This document shows positions 20,966-21,100 of a DNA stretch of 21,100 bases, in pieces. Made by a program: the position numbers and the translations under genes. This stretch comes from an uncultured bacterium (GTDB lineage Bacteria; Actinomycetota; Actinomycetes; S36-B12). Every line of letters starts with the position of its first letter. The first letter of the stretch is position 1. Where the stretch lies: positions 1-21,100 of the forward strand of contig CAIVQM010000206.1 of assembly GCA_903908025.1 (NCBI GenBank), given 5' to 3'. The notes beneath the pieces were generated by a model. The model saw only the letters and a list, made by a program, of their open reading frames with translations, was not told where the DNA came from and did not search any database.

Positions 20966-21100
20966 TGATCCTCGAAGTCGCGCACGTGACGGTCCTACCC
21001 GACCATGAACCGCAGTTCGAAAGCGATCTGCGCACGGCTGCCGCCACGGTGCTGCCGCAGGCCGACGGGTTCGTCGAGTTCACCCCGTACGGCTGGTGCA
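20965..21100 (+). CDS. Second ABM-type protein (3' end outside window)
   Basis: The ATG at 20965 shares its A with the TGA of the preceding gene, so the two are translationally coupled. Only 45 residues are visible: MILEVAHVTVLPDHEPQFES, then LRTAAATVLPQADGFVEFTPYGW. This matches the first strand, helix and second strand of ABM-domain proteins. Pairing with the previous gene suggests the two may form a hetero-oligomer or a duplicated pair, but the sequence is too short to say more. Confidence 0.7.
   Translation, partial: MILEVAHVTVLPDHEPQFESDLRTAAATVLPQADGFVEFTPYGWC

Overview
The window is a high-GC, gene-dense stretch that reads as the chromosome of an actinobacterium. Support comes from frequent GTG starts, start codons placed exactly 6 nt after a TANNNT -10 box (leaderless transcription), an actinobacterial-type Fpg/Nei glycosylase, and a DUF4012 protein. 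No mobile element, tRNA, rRNA or CRISPR array was seen. Genes cover almost everything; the longest gene-free stretch is about 210 nt (17235-17446).

Positions 1-16475 are mainly a cell-surface / exopolysaccharide locus. From the left there is a GT4 glycosyltransferase cut by the window edge (minus), a polytopic membrane protein with a GT-C-like first loop (plus), a GT4-GT2 pair with an ATGA overlap (minus), and an RmlC-type dTDP-sugar epimerase (plus). A minus-strand run follows, in transcription order: the polyprenyl-phosphate sugar transferase that would start glycan assembly, a DUF4012 membrane protein, a second polytopic membrane protein, and a secreted protein with four FG-GAP-like calcium-loop repeats and an alpha/alpha-toroid, lyase-like domain. 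Upstream of that run sit two tandem clan GH-A glycosidase paralogs, one with an ordinary signal peptide and one a lipoprotein. Both keep their catalytic glutamates.

Positions 16539-21100 are mixed. They hold a SAM-dependent methyltransferase, an intergenic region with a near-perfect 17-bp inverted repeat, an Fpg/Nei DNA glycosylase directly abutting an acetyl-CoA hydrolase/CoA-transferase family gene, and, on the plus strand, GDP-L-fucose synthase followed by two small ABM-type monooxygenase-like genes. The second ABM gene is cut by the right edge.

Working model (inference): activated deoxysugars (RmlC product, GDP-fucose) feed cytoplasmic GTs. The chain starts on undecaprenyl phosphate by the sugar transferase, the polytopic proteins act at the membrane, and the GH-A pair and the toroid protein trim or release the polymer outside the cell. 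No recognisable Wzx flippase, Wzy polymerase, chain-length regulator or ABC exporter lies in the window, so the export route cannot be assigned. The most unusual points are the acidic-anchored / basic-secreted glycosidase pair, the repeat-plus-toroid protein overlapping a membrane gene, and the run of leaderless promoters.
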